Shown one piece after another: positions 6,295-7,312 of a stretch of 7,312 bases of DNA. The position numbers and the translations under genes are program-made. The first letter of the stretch is position 1. Every line of letters starts with the position of its first letter. The notes under the pieces are model-generated. The model worked only from the letters and a program-made list of their open reading frames with translations, ran no database searches and had not been told where the DNA came from. Source of the DNA: Alphaproteobacteria bacterium (GTDB lineage Bacteria > Pseudomonadota > Alphaproteobacteria > UBA6615). The stretch is taken from the NCBI GenBank assembly GCA_029243445.1, contig JAQWSA010000045.1, forward strand, positions 1 to 7,312. The letters are read 5' to 3'.

Positions 6295-6298
6295 GGAG
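6295..6298 (+). promoter_or_regulatory. Shine-Dalgarno sequence of binding-protein gene
   Basis: GGAG lies 8 nt before the ATG at 6307 in the 24-nt gap after the permease stop. It is the best ribosome-binding site of the operon, fitting a periplasmic protein needed in excess over the membrane parts. Confidence 0.7.
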
Positions 6299-6306
6299 TC
6301 AGTTTA

Positions 6307-7248
6307 ATGAAAAAAATTATTATCTCATTGATGAGTATCGGGCTAATTACAATGTCAACGCAAGTTATAGCATCAGAAAAAATGACTGTATTACTTGACT
6401 GGTTTGTAAACCCAGATCATGGCCCTTTAATTATTGCATTAGAACGAGGTGAATTCTCCAAACGTCATATTGAAGTAGAATTAATTGCCCCAGCCGACCC
6501 TAATGATCCTCCAAAACTGGTGGCAGCAGGGCGCGCTGATATAGCAGTATCCTATCAGCCACAGCTACATTTACAAATCAATGCTGGATTACCTCTTTCA
6601 AGAATTGGCACTCTCATTGCTACACCATTAAACTCAATTGTTTTTCTAGAAAGTAGTACAATTAAATCAATTGCCGATCTCAAAGGAAAAAAGATTGGTT
6701 TTTCTGTTGGAGGCTTTGAAGATGCGCTACTAGGTTCCATGTTAGCGAAACACGGATTAACACTTAAAGATGTTACCTTAATAAATGTAAATTTTTCCCT
6801 TTCACCTTCCCTTATGAGTGGTCAGGTAGATGCCGTAATAGGTGCTTTCCGAAACTTTGAACTTAATCAGATGGATATTTTAGGTCGTCCCGGACGTGCC
6901 TTATTTCTGGAGGAAGAAGGAATACCTCCTTATGACGAACTGATATTAGTAGCTAAAAATGATAGACTTGATGATAAGCGTTTACGCTATTTTATTGAAG
7001 CTGTAGAAGCAGGAACACAATACATTATTAATCACCCTAATGAAGCATGGAAACTTTTCATAAAAAATCATAAAGATCTTGATAATGAGTTAAATAAAAG
7101 GGCTTGGAGGGATACACTACCACGCTTTGCTTTACGTCCAGGAGCTTTAGATAAAAATAGATATCATCGTTTCGCCAAGTTTCTGAAGTCAAACAATCTG
7201 ATAACAAAAACACCACCAGTTTCCTCTTATGCTATAGAAATCCCCTAG
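6307..7248 (+). CDS. thiY: Periplasmic substrate-binding protein, NMT1/THI5-like, ThiY-like (thiamin pyrimidine precursor)
   Basis: The 313-residue protein belongs to the NMT1/THI5-like family (PF09084). It would capture a thiamin pyrimidine precursor in the periplasm and hand it to the preceding permease. The N-terminus is a clean Sec signal peptide: KK, a hydrophobic run to about residue 18, then VIA (20-22) with a probable cut after A22. There is no lipobox. The mature part opens with MTVLLDWFVNPDHGPLIIA (26-44), the hallmark DWF.NPDH segment of ThiY-type proteins. Further family stretches are LVAAGRADIAVSYQP, SIADLKGKKIGFSVGGFED and LMSGQVDAVIGAFRNFE. The C-terminal helices finish near the stop. 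In characterised members the ligand is formylaminopyrimidine or HMP; which one applies here cannot be told. The first ATG is chosen for its signal peptide and GGAG. The ligand class is inferred from family and riboswitch together. Confidence 0.92.
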   Translation: MKKIIISLMSIGLITMSTQVIASEKMTVLLDWFVNPDHGPLIIALERGEFSKRHIEVELIAPADPNDPPKLVAAGRADIAVSYQPQLHLQINAGLPLSRIGTLIATPLNSIVFLESSTIKSIADLKGKKIGFSVGGFEDALLGSMLAKHGLTLKDVTLINVNFSLSPSLMSGQVDAVIGAFRNFELNQMDILGRPGRALFLEEEGIPPYDELILVAKNDRLDDKRLRYFIEAVEAGTQYIINHPNEAWKLFIKNHKDLDNELNKRAWRDTLPRFALRPGALDKNRYHRFAKFLKSNNLITKTPPVSSYAIEIP

Positions 7249-7293
7249 TGTTATTATAGCAAATAGCTACAATTATCATATGTATTGTTCATT

Positions 7294-7312
7294 AGGTTAT
7301 AAATGGATGTAT
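7294..7312 (+). other. Possible start of a further operon gene
   Basis: AGG (7294-7296) precedes an ATG at 7303-7305 by 6 nt, 54 nt after the binding-protein stop, with no terminator between. Only three codons (Met-Asp-Val) are visible before the window ends. It may be another thiamin-related gene, but this is a guess from position. Confidence 0.25.

Noticed and set aside
7249..7290. Terminator after the binding-protein gene
   Set aside because: Only a 4-bp stem (TAGC/GCTA, 7257-7269) with no T-run; too weak to call, and a possible next gene starts at 7303.

Overview
The window looks like chromosomal DNA from an AT-rich alphaproteobacterium. The strongest clue is a small NDUFS4-type accessory subunit of respiratory complex I (2210-2515), a family typical of Alphaproteobacteria and mitochondria. 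It sits between two CCA-encoding tRNA genes and near a DUF192 gene. The low GC content would suit a streamlined, perhaps marine, lineage, but I cannot assign a genus. I see no insertion sequence, phage gene or CRISPR array.

From left to right, positions 1-1517 (minus strand) hold a tripartite-efflux operon: a membrane fusion protein followed, with a 4-nt GTGA overlap, by the N-terminus of an RND pump that runs off the left edge. Positions 1518-2073 are non-coding and very AT-rich, with one long perfect hairpin (1639-1684). Positions 2074-2638 (minus strand) hold tRNA-Pro(UGG), the NDUFS4-like gene and tRNA-Arg(UCU), with a hairpin between the protein gene and the second tRNA. Positions 2810-4500 (minus strand) hold a two-gene unit: an AcuC-like zinc deacetylase whose end overlaps the start of a secreted DUF192 protein by 7 nt.

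Positions 4581-7248 (plus strand) form a thiamin-related operon. A sigma70-like promoter is followed by a textbook TPP riboswitch, then an ABC ATPase, an ABC permease and a periplasmic NMT1/THI5-like binding protein. This is a ThiXYZ-type importer, most likely for a thiamin pyrimidine precursor (HMP or formylaminopyrimidine) and repressed when TPP is plentiful. A possible further gene starts at 7303.

The most unusual point is the ATPase/permease junction (5515-5650). The permease frame encodes a normal N-terminus with its first membrane segment, yet it has no ATG, GTG or TTG codon until 5647, after that segment. The same junction carries an ATA codon overlapping the ATPase stop codon in an ATAA arrangement. 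It also has a possible -1 slippery heptamer followed 4 nt later by a perfect 6-bp hairpin. Either a non-canonical start codon or a -1 frameshift making an ATPase-permease fusion could explain it. Neither is proven by the sequence.
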